The notes: generated by a model not told the origin, from the letters alone. A DNA stretch of 64,000 nucleotides from Anastrepha obliqua (GCF_027943255.1 NC_072893.1:36974001-37038000); one strand, 5' to 3'. Positions 22,186-33,820 are shown, numbered from the stretch's first letter. Made by a program: numbers and translations.

Positions 22186-22305
22186 CTAATATGTAAACAT
22201 ATTAATTTATTTTTATTTTTCTCCTTGCAGGTAAGTTCAACTTCATGACACAGCTACATATAAGTATATAAAGTATACAGTCTTGGAAACCACTTCGAGA
22301 TACCT
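22186..22305 (+). promoter_or_regulatory. Candidate recursive splice site with RS-exon
   Basis: A pyrimidine tract (TTTATTTTTATTTTTCTCCT) leads to TTGCAG ending at 22230, directly followed by GTAAGTTC: a perfect 3' splice site abutting a perfect 5' splice site, i.e. a zero-nucleotide exon. Possible branch point CTAAT near 22186. Seventy-five nucleotides downstream, TACCT|GTAAGT (22305/22306) offers a second donor, so an 'RS-exon' could be defined first. That 75-nt segment has stops in all three frames (TGA, TAA, TAA), so it would not be coding. Such sites serve to remove very long introns stepwise in flies. Splicing itself is inferred, not shown. Confidence 0.65.
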
Positions 22306-22585
22306 GTAAGTTTATCAACTATTTTTATTTTTTTTTTGATTTTAAATTACTTAAATTTTTTTTATTATTTATGTGCTAGTAGTGATAATTTTAATTTTCG
22401 TCTAGAAAACGACCGAACTACATATTTCAGATCGATTGCGTATAACTAAATGGCAATATTGTGGTTTTTTGGTTAAGGCTATTTTTCTTTGTTGCCAAAG
22501 AGTAGATTCTCGAATCGCAGTTAAGCAATGAATAAACTTTTCATTTTATTATAGGCATTGTTTTTTTTAATTATTATTATGTGTA
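22306..22585. other. Intronic, T-rich
   Basis: T- and A-runs, no other signal. It ends where the LINE fragment begins. Confidence 0.4.
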
Positions 22586-23790
22586 TAGTAAGCAGTGCAA
22601 GGGTATCTTTGGGAAAACGTGGGGTTATTCTCGTAACAAGATCATATGGATCTGCACGGCTATGATAAGACCTATTATCACCTATGCATCAGTAGTCTGG
22701 ATAAGTAGACTCTCTCTCGTGGGAGTCAGGATCATCTTATCGAGACTACAACGCACTGTGGCCATCTGTTGCACCGGAGCTTTTCCGACTATTTCAGACT
22801 TTGGTTAGTCGACCACTTGATGTTTTCATCCAAGAAGAGGCCTTGAAGACCATCTGTAGGCTGAAACACAATGGGCATCGGTACGGCCCCTGTCCGACAT
22901 TGGACAGCAGAGTAGGCAAGGACTTCGATCCAACGATCCTCGCCATGTCCCTTGACTCCATGTTATCCGGAGTCGTACTTGAGAAGAGATACAGTGTGGT
23001 GCTGCCAGAAGCTCAATTGTGGTCAAACTCTGAAAATGAGCCCGGCAAACACTATCCTCGCTTTTTCACGGATGGCACCAGGATCGATCACGTTTCCGGC
23101 TCTGGTGTCTACATGGAATCCAGCGGGCCAAAACTAAACTTTGGTCTTGGAATGCACGCATCTGTGGTTCAAGCGGAGGTGTATGCTGTTCAAGAAGCTA
23201 TGAACTTTGTTGATGGAGAGGCGCTCATGGCCTTAGACAGCCCTCCAACCACTTCAAGGGTAGTTGAGTATTGCAAATCCAGGTGGAACTATGTGGGTAG
23301 TCATAATATCCTGATGCTAACATGGGTCCCGGGACATGTGGGTATCGCGGGTAACGAGATCTCGGACTCTTTAGCTAGGATATGCTCTGAGCCAACTTCC
23401 TTAGGTCCGAGTCCGTTCTGCCACTCCCTTCTGCAGCCATCAAAGCCACGGTTGGCAAACGGGTTACTTTAACCCACAATCGAGCTTGGCTGGCTGAGAG
23501 AGGCTGCAGATGGACTAAACTGATGTTACCTGTCATGTCCGACCAACTGTTGCAGTTCCTCCTGTCATTAAGCAGAAGGGACTGTAGGCAGCTGATTGGA
23601 CTGATGACGGGCCTCTTTCTATGGCAAGCCACATGGAAAGGTAGGCATCTCAGACAGCGCACTCTGCCTAGCATGAGGATGAGACGGCGGACCACTTTCT
23701 GTGCTTCGCTCGAATCAGGCTTGAGGTCTTTGGCACTGATGTGTTAAGAAGCGACGAACCTTCTGAGGTATCGGAGCTTTTGGCATGCTC
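22586..23790 (+). pseudogene. LINE fragment: thumb, RNase H and C-terminal tail
   Basis: Plus strand in three frames: IIWICTAMIRPIITYASVVW (22630-22700); then 22801-23470 with FFTDGTRIDHVSGSGVYM (first RNase H Asp), VQAEVYAVQEAM (Glu), WVPGHVGIAGNEISDSLAR (last Asp); then LLQFLLSLSRRDCRQLIGLM and HFLCFARIRLEVFGTDV. The segment that should carry the middle catalytic Asp (SDSQAAL) is removed by an in-frame deletion: VDGEALMALDSP is what remains. Frameshifts lie near 22800 and 23460. It starts abruptly at about 22586, a 5'-truncated insertion. Confidence 0.85.
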
Positions 23791-23859
23791 GTGACGTTGT
23801 TTCAGCGATGAAACAGAATAAATTCATATACCCCAATTTTTCCCACCCAACTGACTATT

Positions 23860-24245
23860 GGGTACGAAGGGTGCCACTTATAATTTCCGGCCAATCTCAC
23901 CAACTACTGCAAAACCTTCTTGACGTTCATTTGAGTGACTCTATTACGAGTTTTTTGGTTTGTTAAAATTAATCCAAAATGACTCCATTTTGTTACGCTT
24001 GAAGAAACAATGATCTTGAGAGCAGTCTTATGCAGAGGCTTTCAAACGACTTTGAAATGAAATAATTGATCGCATGCCGGCCCAATTCCAGGATTGCCAT
24101 GATCTTATCAACATTTTCGACAATTGGCCTACCAGAGCATGTCTCATCTTCGTCGTGCATATTACGAGAACGCAGCTGTTGGAATCTATGCTTTGCTGCT
24201 GCTTTCTATACTGTATTGAGTTCATTAACAGCACACATTTCTTTT
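23860..24245 (-). pseudogene. Mariner N-terminal remnant
   Basis: Minus-strand pieces across two frames read QLRSRNMHDEDETCSGRP and IVENVDKIMAILELGRHAIN, the linker between the two helix-turn-helix units of a mellifera/irritans-type mariner transposase. No catalytic domain or terminal repeat was found. The boundaries are approximate. Confidence 0.55.
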
Positions 24246-24299
24246 GGGTGCCTGCTCCGACTTTTTACCTTTGTCGAAGGTAGGTAGGTGAAATGATTG

Positions 24300-25470
24300 A
24301 AGTACCACTCTGGCACTCCTCAAGGAACACTAAAGCGCCGTTTTGAGACTATTATGAGACCTCCAACAGGCAACTATTGACAGCCAGCCAGAGCTGTTGT
24401 AATGAAGAAGATTGATGGGATTTAGGTTGGCAGACTGCCCCAGACTGTCGAAAAAAGGAGCACCCAGTGATCTTAATCGTCTAGCTGCCAAACCCGGACA
24501 TTTACAGAAAAAGTGTTCATCAGTCTTCTTCTCTGAAAGCTCTCCACAGCTTCTGCAATGTGGGCTCACCAATAAGCGGGAAACACAGCTATAAGTTTTC
24601 TAATTGAATGGCGTGGAGTCCTCAAGTCTTTGTAAGTCCTGCGACTATTGTACTGAGACCGAATTGCTTTCGAAATAGCAAATCCAGAAATGAAGCTTCA
24701 TCTTTTCTGTGCTTTCCTGAGGAATAAGTTGTAAAATTCCTCTTTAACAACAGTCAGGGAGATGGCGATGGCCGGCTAGGAGGTCTCGGAGACCAATTCA
24801 GTCCACTTACATTTCCCTTTATGTTACTATATACTGGAGCTCAGATCAGAGAAATGTTTCTTGCACACCCAAGATATTTGATCTCCTCCTTACAGTAGTT
24901 GACTAGTTTGGATCCCACCATGGCGTTGTTAGAGTTTTGATCGCGGCTTGACTATCGGAGAAAATGTTAATATCTCCCTTGCTTCCACGTTGTTTAAGCA
25001 TTTTGCATGCCTACAGCATCGGAAAGACTTCTGCCTGAAAAATACTAGCTGTATTCGACAATTTTAAGGAAATAGATAAATTGGCTGATTGGAAACCCCT
25101 GCTCCGACTCTCGATTCCATCTTGGAGCCGTCAGTGAAGACAGAGGTGCAAGCTTCGGTCCAAATTTCCCCCCTCATTCCAGTCCTGTCTACTTGGAAAG
25201 ATTGCCTAGGCACGACTCTCAAACCCTAGATTGCGGATAGAGAGGTCAGTCTAAAGTTCAGAGAAATACGGCTTAAAAATGCTACCAAAGGCCAACCTCT
25301 TTTAACCTGATTGCACTTTGAGCAGCGATGGAAATAACGTAAAAGTCGATGGGAAGTAAGTGCAAAACGACATTCAGCGTTCACCTTTGTAGTAGCTCTA
25401 CAGAAAGTTGTGTCGAATTTTGAATTTTTTACCTGTAGGTTGGTTAAGTTGAAGCGGTTGTCCTATGGGA
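24300..25470 (-). pseudogene. LINE fragment: RNase H remnant and 3' end
   Basis: The minus strand has FTDGSKMESRVGAGVSN (about 25090-25140), broken pieces of the next RNase H segments (FSPIVKPRSKL, about 24930-24970), and the C-terminal Cys/His block CRSCGELSEKKTDEHFFCKC with AARRLRSLGAPFFDSLGQSA (24400-24560). Several stops and frame changes. Its 3' segment is closely related to 38060-38365, for instance in the text around CGGACATTT. Confidence 0.78.
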
Positions 25471-25559
25471 CACACTCAGGCTCATTGCCCATTGTGATGC
25501 CGCGTGGGGAGCTTTCCCTATTTCTCCTAAAACCAGCAAGTAGTTTTCAAAAATGAGTA

Positions 25560-26048
25560 GTAAAGTCCTCTTACGTCGAACAAAACTAGCACTCATCAAA
25601 ACAAGGCTCTCATCATGCCCGTCCTAACGTATGGCGCAGAAGCGTGGACGATGACAACATCCGATGAAATGACGCTTGGAGTGTTTGAGAGAGAGATTCT
25701 GCGTAAGATTTTTGGACCTTTGCACGTTGGCAACGGCGAATATCGCAGGCGATGGAACGATGAGCTGTATGAGCTTTACGACTACGCGGCGAATAAAGAT
25801 CCAGCGGCTACGTTGGCTGGGTTATGTCGTCCGAATGGATACAAACGCTCCGGCTTTGAAAGTATTCGATGCGGTACCAGCTGGTGGTAGCAGAGGAAGA
25901 GGAAGGCCTCCTCTGCGTTGGAAAGATCAGGTGGGAAGGACTTAGCTTCACTTGGTGTGTCCAATTGGCGACGATTAGTGCGAGAAAGAAATGACTAGCG
26001 CGCTTTGTAAACTCGGCCAAAATCGCGTAAGCGGTTATCGCGCCAATT
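25560..26048 (+). pseudogene. LINE C-terminus (no RNase H), 5'-truncated
   Basis: The frames 25615-25890 and 25676-25945 encode LTYGAEAWTMTTSDEMTLGV, EREILRKIFGPLHVGNGEYR, then RLRWLGYVVRMDTNAPALKV and GSRGRGRPPLRWKDQVG. This is the well conserved thumb and tail of an endonuclease/reverse transcriptase LINE common in insects. One frameshift near 25800. The last codons (ARFVNSAKI-like) end about 26045 at GCCAATTAAGAAGAAGAG. Clade not certain (RTE-like). Relatives at 51575-51848 (minus) and 63840-64000. Confidence 0.8.
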
Positions 26049-26049
26049 A

Positions 26050-26150
26050 AGAAGAAGAGAAGAATTTTCAAAAATTTTAGAATATCTCTTATTTCTGCAC
26101 AACTGAGATCTTCCAATTCATTAAAAAAATTTCTACCTAGAATAGCAAAT
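26050..26150 (-). pseudogene. LINE C-terminal scrap
   Basis: The minus strand reads AILGRNFFNELEDLSCAEIR followed by DILKFLK, matching the C-terminal end of the LINE at 14640-15757 (ILGRNFF...NELEDLSTFEIRD). About 100 bp survive, abutting the opposed LINE at 26048. Confidence 0.7.
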
Positions 26151-26826
26151 TTTTTACCTATACTGCCAAGGAACTTTTTCGAAGCGTATTGCTTTTAAAC
26201 GCCTCATAGTAAGAGCTCATGCGAAGTATGCATCGTTTTTATAACTCACCTTCAGAACTTCCCATTTCACCTAATTGGGTAGTTTTATTGATTCGCAAAT
26301 TAGTGCTAGGTAATAAAAAAATCTTCTTTTCCCTCTCAAATTACTTAACTTCGCAAATTTTTTACCTCCCTCGTATATGTAAATCTGTATCTAAGTACTT
26401 AAGTATAACTACAACAATGCACAGCGTTTGGGTGCATACATTTGTCTACGTTTTGGGACAGACAGTATTTGGGGGCACAGACAAACCGCGCAGACAAGAC
26501 ACTCAATTGCAGTCAGAAGACATGAATGAAAAACTTTGGGAATGCTACATTAATGCAAGTACATACATATTACACATATACATACATACCTATATACATA
26601 CATACATACAAATGTACATTTATATTCAGATCCATTGTGCGCCCAACTTTATGGGCTAAAAGACATTGAGACGCTAAAGGCACGACCTGCATTTCCACCC
26701 AGAGCCGAAAACAACCGACAAAGCACAGGAAAAACCGAAAAGTCATCAAATAAAATGGTAAACCAGTTTATGTGCACAATATTGGAACAACATTTACAGT
26801 TAGCATGAATGGAAAGCTGCTTCGCC

Positions 26827-26848
26827 GTGTGTGTGTGTGTGTGTGTGT
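26827..26848. repeat. (GT)n microsatellite
   Basis: Eleven GT dinucleotides in a row. Confidence 0.95.
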
Positions 26849-27862
26849 ATGCCACCAAAAAGCTAAATCGCTTGCAAAAAGTCATTACACCATCGACAAT
26901 TATGAACGTGCCACAGTGACCTGCAATGGCGATTGATGGCAATAACAGCAACAACAACAACAATAATTGCTACTTACCCTACTTACAAGTGCGAATATGA
27001 GGCATGAATGTGCCAAGTGGCGCGAACAAAATCGGTTGGTGAAACGAATAGCAAATCGGTGTGACGGGTTAATTGAGTCATTAACAGCAAATTACCAGTA
27101 AATATTGCACATACACACACACACATATGCACGTACATGTACATATCGCAATGAGCAGCATATCACAGGAAATTCCTGTTCCAGTAGACTTTTACGATTT
27201 CTTTCTCCACTTGGCGCCACAGCGAGGCGCTGATCAGCTGTTACTTAGCGGCTGGTCAGAGAGGCCCATAGCTCACTCAAGTCGCAGAGTTTATGGGCGA
27301 TTGTCGAACTCACATGGACATTTTTGTATGTGGCATGCAACAAGTGACTACATTAGGCGCAGTTTGTGTTACAAGAATTTTTATTGTAATTTATTTTTGA
27401 CATGGCGGCCGCTATCGCAGTGAATGTAATCGCAGCGACATAATTCTAATTGCACAATCAACCGACGTACAGACTACTTGCGCACCAGCATCCGTGGCAA
27501 GTGACAAGTCGCGGTAAATCGCATGAATCTCAATATATGTATACATACACGTACATACATTTACACATATATAAGCACACACGCAACCAACGTCAGGGTC
27601 AATCACTCAGCGACTCGACTTCAGCTGCTCCAACATAAAAATTCGCGCAAGATTTTCGAATACCGTTGCACGCATTGCTAACAAATCTCACACACCTGCA
27701 ACAAAGCCGAGAGTTGCTTCTTGCGATTGCCACATGAAATTGCCACATGCAATCGCAGTTATGTTTGTTAGATAAGCGGCAACAAAAACAAATAGAAGAC
27801 AAGTCAAAATCGCAAACACCACCAACAGCAAAAGATGCAGCCAAAAACGTGTGTGTACCACA

Positions 27863-27887
27863 TGTGTGTGTGTGTGTGTGTGTGTGT
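27863..27887. repeat. (TG)n microsatellite
   Basis: About twelve TG dinucleotides in a row. Confidence 0.95.
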
Positions 27888-28424
27888 ATTTGTACTTCAC
27901 AAAAGCCACATCCGAATTGCGCGGCAACAGTTAGAAACGGAACAATTGCTGTTTTAACGGTGCGCTGTTGTTGTTGTTGTTGCTTTGACATCCGTAGTGT
28001 GCAATATGCGAGCGCATGTTGCAAGCGCAATACTAATGGCAACAGCGGCATGCAACACGCTAGCAACAGGTGTAATTGACGGTCTTGGGCATACGCGTTC
28101 ATGTTTTTGTTTTGTGTTGAGATGCTGTGGCGTAGATAGCAGACATTAGGGATGTAAATTTTCGGAATTTTACTGATCGCGGGATTTTCGGTATCTTATA
28201 TTGCCATCACGCCGTCCCGAAACTGTGAAGAAATTAAACGAAATATAGAGTTGGTTGTAGTTAAAACATAGTAGTGAATTACTTTTTGAGATTAAAGAAC
28301 CGTTCATTTTGATTAAAGCGTAATTTAAAAAAAAAATTAAAATTAAAATATGCATTCACATATTCTAGAAGGTTTGCACTTTAGCAGCCACCCCAACAAG
28401 TGCATACACATGCATACATATATA

Positions 28425-29380
28425 ATGGGTGTTTTTTAGGAGCTATAGGAAAGTTTTTCAAAAAAACACACGTAAAATTCAGAAAAATGCATGAAATTTT
28501 TATTTAAATCGATAGTACAGTCCTTATAATATATTTAATGTTTGAAGATTATTTCATGCAAATGTTGACCGCGACTGCGCTTCAAATGGTCCATCCGCTT
28601 AGTCCAATTTTGACATACTCTTTCCAATGTTTCGGCCGGTATCTCACATATAAATGCTTTAATGTTGTCTTCCAATGCGTTAATTGAAGGAGGCTTGTCT
28701 GAATAGACATGAGCTTTAACATAGCCCCACAAAAAATAATCTAAAGGTGTTATATCGCATGATCTGGGTGGCCAATTGACAGGTCCCGAACGTGAAATAA
28801 AATGTTCAACGAACTCGCCTCTCAACAAGTCCATTGTTACGGGTGCTGTGTAGCATGTGGCACCGTCTTGCTGAAACCACGTGTCATGCAAGTCAAGCTC
28901 TTGCATTTTGGGCAAAAAAAAAGTTGGATATCATTTCATTATTTCACGGTAGCGCTCACCATTCACAGTTACGTTACGATTCGCAACATCTTTGAAGAAG
29001 TACGGTCCAATGATACCTCCAACCCATAAACCGCACCAAACTGTGACCTTTTCTGGATACATTGGTAGCTCTTGCAATTCTTCTGGCTGATCTTCACTCC
29101 AAAATCGACAATTCTGCTTATTTAGGTACCCATTGATCCAGAAATGAACTTCGTCGCTGAACACAATTTTTCGATAAAAAAGTGGATCTTAAACTTTCTT
29201 AACAGAACACGCATTTTTATAATAAAATTCAATGATTTGCAAGCGTTGTTCGTTTGTAAGACGATTCATGGTTAAATTATAGACCAAACTGAAGATGTTC
29301 GACAGTGAAACAAAACACGAAACGTGCGTCAGCTGTTTAAACCAACTGTTTAAAAAGATAATAGCTAAAAAATCATCCGT
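28425..29380 (-). mobile_element. DD41D mariner, 956 bp, DNA-binding region deleted
   Basis: Ends ATGGGTGTTTTTTAGGAGCT (28425) and the inverse of ACGGATGATTTTTTAGCTAT (to 29380), each next to TA (28423-28424, 29381-29382). On the minus strand: MNRLTNEQRLQIIEFYYKNA (29270-29210), a short junction, FSDEVHFWINGYLNKQNCRF to VTVNGERYREIMK (29164-28931), a frameshift, and WFQQDGATC...PPRSCDITPLDYFLWG to the C-terminus (28915-28535). Second and third Asp have 41 residues between them, defining DD41D, the rosa type. The helix-turn-helix region between the N-terminus and the first Asp is missing. Confidence 0.92.
28535..29164 (-). pseudogene. DD41D transposase catalytic domain, frameshifted
   Basis: Two minus-strand frames carry the full catalytic triad: D in FSDEVHFW, D in QQDGATC and D in TPLDYFLWG. 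The frame changes at about 28915-28931 within an A-run. The C-terminus KRSRGQHLHEIIFKH is complete. With one frameshift and no DNA-binding region it is not functional, but it is the best kept DD41D catalytic domain in this window and is a good reference for the other copies. Confidence 0.88.
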
Positions 29381-29382
29381 TA

Positions 29383-30820
29383 CATAGTTTTCAGTGTAGC
29401 AAATTGTTTGCACTTATTGCGAATGGTTGGCCAAAACCGTTGGTGCTGCCTGTCATTAACATTGAGATTGAGGAGCTTTGGTGTGGTGGCATCTGATGCA
29501 ACCACGTCAACGGATTTCCATTAATTGCTCACACAGCGAGTGCAATTGTTGGTGCTGCTGTTGTTGTTGATTGTTTGCTACAAATACACAGTCACACTTG
29601 AATATTTGAAGTCATTGTGCTCTACTTGTGCGAGTTAGTAAAGTTTGGGTGGGTTGTTTGACATTTTCTAATTGTGGTGGCTTAGATTTTAATTTGAAAT
29701 AAAATCATACAATGATTTTGCTACTATCGATTTAATGCGAAGACCATTTGGCCAATCAGTCTAGCTCAAAGAGAATTTGGTAAATATTTATTACTCCATA
29801 TTAACGTGCAACAAATTCGAGACGACTTCCCACCAAGACAATATACATAAAATGACATTGAGTTCGAGGATCTCTAAACCTTCAATTGCTCGTATAATGA
29901 AATAAAACTAAATACTATTGGTGAATGCTAGCTTGGCGACAAAAATAACACCCAGATCTTTAATTTCGTAATTACAATTTCAGCTATGGTATGCGAGTAT
30001 AATAAAGTGCTAGTTTGAAGTTGCTAGAAAACCTCGTTGATTTCTGATAATTTTTCTTTGATAATACTACAATATGGTTCTGTCCAGACAGAGGAGGATA
30101 GGCGGATTTCAAAGTATTCAAAATTAAAAAAAAAATGACCTACCTTACCCATAATCTAATAGAAAAATATTACGAGACCACTGAGATTTAATTTTTTTCC
30201 ACAGTGATTTCATTGTCCTACCTGATATGATCGCAGCTGACTTATCTCTCTTTTCAAAATCCAAATTAACACTTCAAATTATTTCGATAGAAGGCGAGAA
30301 ATGCAGTCGATGCCAAGACATGTGTTTGAAGATGTTTTGAGGACTGGCTTTTTCGTTGGCATTTCGGAAGTGGCCTTGAATGAATAATTAATTTAAATGA
30401 ATAATGCATGTTTTGCGTTTCATTGACCAATTCCCAGTATTTTTTTGACAACAGTGTGATACTAGGTTCGTCTCTTCCGATATATTCGTTTGTTGCAAAT
30501 CCGCCTATCCCATTCTTTCATTGGAGTTAATCCCGCGGCTGAGATCCAGAACTCAACAAAGCTCGTGAAAATAAGGTGCTGCTGGAATTTCATGACTTTT
30601 AGTATACATTTTCATTTTCTGATATCGATATGGCAAACAAATTTGAAGAAAGAGCTGATATTTTGTAGGTGAACATCTTTGCCCCCACTAAAACCTGAGC
30701 TTGTGTCAGTGTTTTCGGATTTAATGAAGTGAATAAGTAAAAATCGCAAAGAAAAAATATATGTACTATCCGTTTTACCTAGGTACTTTTTATGAGTTTT
30801 GTTGAGATTTACGAATTTCC
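29383..30820. other. No recognisable feature
   Basis: AT-rich; a short GTTGTTGTTG run at 29559-29570. No gene or element termini seen. Confidence 0.5.
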
Positions 30821-30892
30821 GGCCGCCGTAGCCGAATGGTTTGGTGCGCGACTACAAGGTTCGAATCTCCGTGCATGAAACACCCGTAATAT
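30821..30892 (+). repeat. SINE head (tRNA-derived part only)
   Basis: GGCCGCCGTAGCCGAATGGT has a perfect Pol III A box (TAGCCGAATGG) and GGTTCGAATCT at 30858 matches the B box at 10 of 11 positions. The spacing is about 15 bp shorter than in the full copy at 41235. Homology stops just after GAAACACC; the SINE body and tail are absent. Confidence 0.8.
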
Positions 30893-31134
30893 GGCAATAA
30901 AAATAAGGTCTCAAATTGAAGTTTGCATCGAACTTTATTTTTAAGTCGCTTGCTCATAAAATATAATTTGAATACGTAAAGTATTCACGAATGTCGACCA
31001 GGTGGGAAACACCAGACGAATCCGTAAGAGAATTTAGCCAAATATTATTGCTTTTTTGGAATTCTTCCGGGATTCGCACTTCACTACCTCAAAAATCCAC
31101 ATGAACCAAATATATAAAATAAATGAAAATACCA

Positions 31135-32627
31135 CCTTGATCAAAAAGTTCCCGGAATGTATTCAAAAAATTCAAAATTTGATACAAATGTATTCCTCAA
31201 GTGATATTAAAGACTTCAAAGTCCTTCCCCTCAACTGCAACACACTTATGTCAGCGTTTGAACCAGCCCTCGAAGCGTTTCCGGAACTCTATTTTCGGTA
31301 TATTCATCATCCGAGCCGTCTTCGATTTGTCCAATACTTCCTTTCGGCTATTAAAACGCGTTCCCGTAGTAATTTTTTGACTCGATCAAACAGAAAAAAT
31401 CGCAAGGAGCCATATGAGGGAATTCGATGGCTGTTGGATGGTATTCGTTTCGTTCTTGGCCGAAAATTCACGAATAATGGTGGCGCTATGCGACGAAGCA
31501 TTTCTTTGCGTTTCTTTCTTTTTTGGCGAATTGCTTCACGTAAACGCCTCGTAACACCTAAATAATACTCTTCATTAACTGTCTGACTTTCTAGCAAAAA
31601 TTCGTCGTTTACAATACCGTTGCAATCCAAAAAAACCCTGAGCAATGCTTTCTTTTTTGACAGAAAACGACGTAGTTTTTGATTCATTCGAAGCTCTCCA
31701 CTCATTCGCCTGATGTCTGAATTGTGTTTTGTGCTCATAAACCCACATCTCGTCACCAGTAACAATGCTTTAGATGAATGTTGGGTCATATTCAGCCTAG
31801 GAAATCATGTCTTTGACGATATCAACGTGGCCATTTTTTTGCCAACTTTCCGCTCTATTCAGAAACGTTGTTTGCACTCGGCTAAACAGTAAACGGCTAT
31901 TTTCTTTAAAGTATCAATACCGAGACAATTTTCCAATATTGCTCAGAATTGCGCTCCATTGAATCAATTTTTAGCTAAAAATTTAATACAAACTCATATT
32001 GGCAAATTTAAATCCAATTTTAAAACTATAAGAAATCGAAAACTCGTGCAGAGGTAGATTTACTCAAGACTACGTAACTTTTACAAATGTCAAGCAATTG
32101 TTGTGGTCTAGAAATTAAAAAAAATCGATTTTTTGTTTTTTCGATATTTCGAAAGTATAGTATCTTAAATTTTGAAATTTTCATGCGGAAATTCCCAATA
32201 TTACTATATATGTAGCTTCTACAGCCCATTAACTAGGTGGAGAGCGGTCCGCGCCTTCTGTACCTCAAACTTTAAACTCATTTATCTCGAAACGACTTGG
32301 TTTTTGTATTTCAGATAAATAGAAGAGCCAAAATGGACAACACCGTCCAGGTCCAAATTTTCGTGAGGCTCAACATCAGCGTTATTTTTAAAATTATTAA
32401 AATAAAAAAAAAAAAATTTTTTCATTTTTGTATGAAAAGAAGTTAAATAAAAAGTCTAAAAAATGTAAATTTTTTTTTCATATTTTGTATTGTAAAAAAA
32501 AATTCCTCAAAATACTCTAAATTTTCGAGCTCTAGACCACCGGGTCCCCTTAATAAAAAAAATATAACTTAAATCAGTCGACTTAGAGCGTCAGCTGGCG
32601 GTTGTTCCGGGAGCTTTTTCATCAAGG
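31135..32627 (-). mobile_element. Cecropia-like mariner split by a TTAA/GGGG repeat
   Basis: Left end CCTTGATCAAAAAGTTCCCG (31135) and right end the inverse of CCTTGATGAAAAAGCTCCCG (to 32627). TA follows on the right (32628-32629); the left neighbour is CA, a decayed TA. Minus-strand protein pieces 31307-31789 include LLRVFLDCNGIVNDEFLLES, QTVNEEYYLGVTRRLREAIR and LRFFLFDRVKKLL (third-Asp region with D replaced: GSLRFFLF). The interval from about 31980 to 32549 is unrelated AT-rich sequence ending in CCCC-TTAA, apparently a later insertion. Confidence 0.78.
31980..32549. repeat. TTAA/GGGG-type repeat inside the mariner
   Basis: It ends GGGTCCCC-TTAA at 32546-32553, the inverse of the TTAA-GGGG terminus seen at 12810 and 62626. 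There are no protein matches. The left limit is estimated from where mariner homology stops. Confidence 0.45.
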
Positions 32628-32629
32628 TA

Positions 32630-33820
32630 TCTCAATGGTATCTTCAAGTCGATAATGAATGGTGTAATAAATTTTTTATATTTTAGAATTTTATATATGT
32701 ACATACTTTTTATTTTTCTTTTGCTATTTCTTATGTAGCGAATCGCTGTAGAGAAGTTCATATTAATGATTTCCCATACGAGTTAAAATAAATGATATAC
32801 TTATATACATATCTGCATATAGGCAAATGTAAGTCCGTTTGTGTTGCCCATCTCGTTTATTACTTCACTTCAAATTGCGCTCAGCAATTGGCCCAAAGAG
32901 TGCCACTGTTTTGCTTGTAGCCTTTTTCTACTTATTTATGTTGGCATTTACTACCACTTTTTTTAAGCTGAAGATTCAAATTTTGATTGTTAACAGATTT
33001 TTCTCCTTTACTGCAGATGCTGGCCAGCTGCGTTGGCCACACTTCTCCGACCCTCTCTCACTTTCGTGCCAAATCTTTTGAGGCGCTTTTCCGTATATGA
33101 AGAAAATTTATTAGAAAGTCACATTTGGATTTGGCAAATTGTAATTCACTCTGGCGAATTGGTCACACATTGGCCTGGTAAACTCTTTTAATTACCAAAT
33201 ACCTTACAATTAGTTTGGTGCAAATTTTGATGCAAAGGAAATAAGTGCAGTTGCAGTGAATCTTTTCTGCCCAGGGGTTATTTCTTCGATATCTTTTTTA
33301 ACATTTCGTTTTTTTTATTATAGCCAATTGCAATCAAATTTCCAATGAGCAGCAACAACATTAGCCATTATTCCAATACGGCCAGTTGAGTCTTAACTAA
33401 TTGCCAATATTTGGATGTATCGATAACAAATTCCGAATGCAATTTGAAGCTAAATCTTGTGGTTTCGTATAGCTAACGGTGCACTAGTAGAAAGCGTAGG
33501 TAATTTCAAGTAAAATTTTTAACTGCAAATAAGAATTATGTTGCTAGTATATATGTATACTATAGAATGCAAGAGTGCATGATTCTTCATACAGAAAAAA
33601 AAAATTAAAACAAAAAAATGAAAAATTGCCACTATTTTTCCATCAGAATTATAAAGTGTATTATATTGTAAGATTTCCGCCAAAGCATTTCCGAAAAATA
33701 TCAGAATTTGCGCGATTAGACAATACCTCCAAAATCGAGTTAAAAAAGAAATTAAAGGGAAAATACAAACAGAATCTTTATTGGAATCAATTACCTTTTT
33801 ATTATAATCTCATGGTAAAT
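32630..33820. other. No recognisable feature
   Basis: AT-rich non-coding sequence; no element termini or protein motifs identified. Confidence 0.5.

Larger units (their letters stand above)
26151..28420. other. Simple-repeat-rich non-coding DNA
   Basis: No transposon protein or termini. It contains (CATA)n at 26577-26612, (GT)n at 26827-26848, CAACAACAACAACAA at 26947-26962, (TG)n at 27863-27887 and GTTGTTGTTGTTGTTG at 27966-27981. This looks like ordinary dipteran intronic or intergenic sequence. Long Cys/His-rich open frames on both strands (27599-28102) arise from these repeats. Confidence 0.6.

Noticed and set aside
26219..26659. 146-codon plus-strand frame
   Set aside because: It crosses a CATA microsatellite, has no motif, and no splice or start context supports it.
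27599..28102. Long minus-strand frame of 167 codons, Cys/His-rich
   Set aside because: It runs through (TG)n and (GTT)n repeats and has the low-complexity look of repeat translation; overlapping frames on the other strand are just as long.
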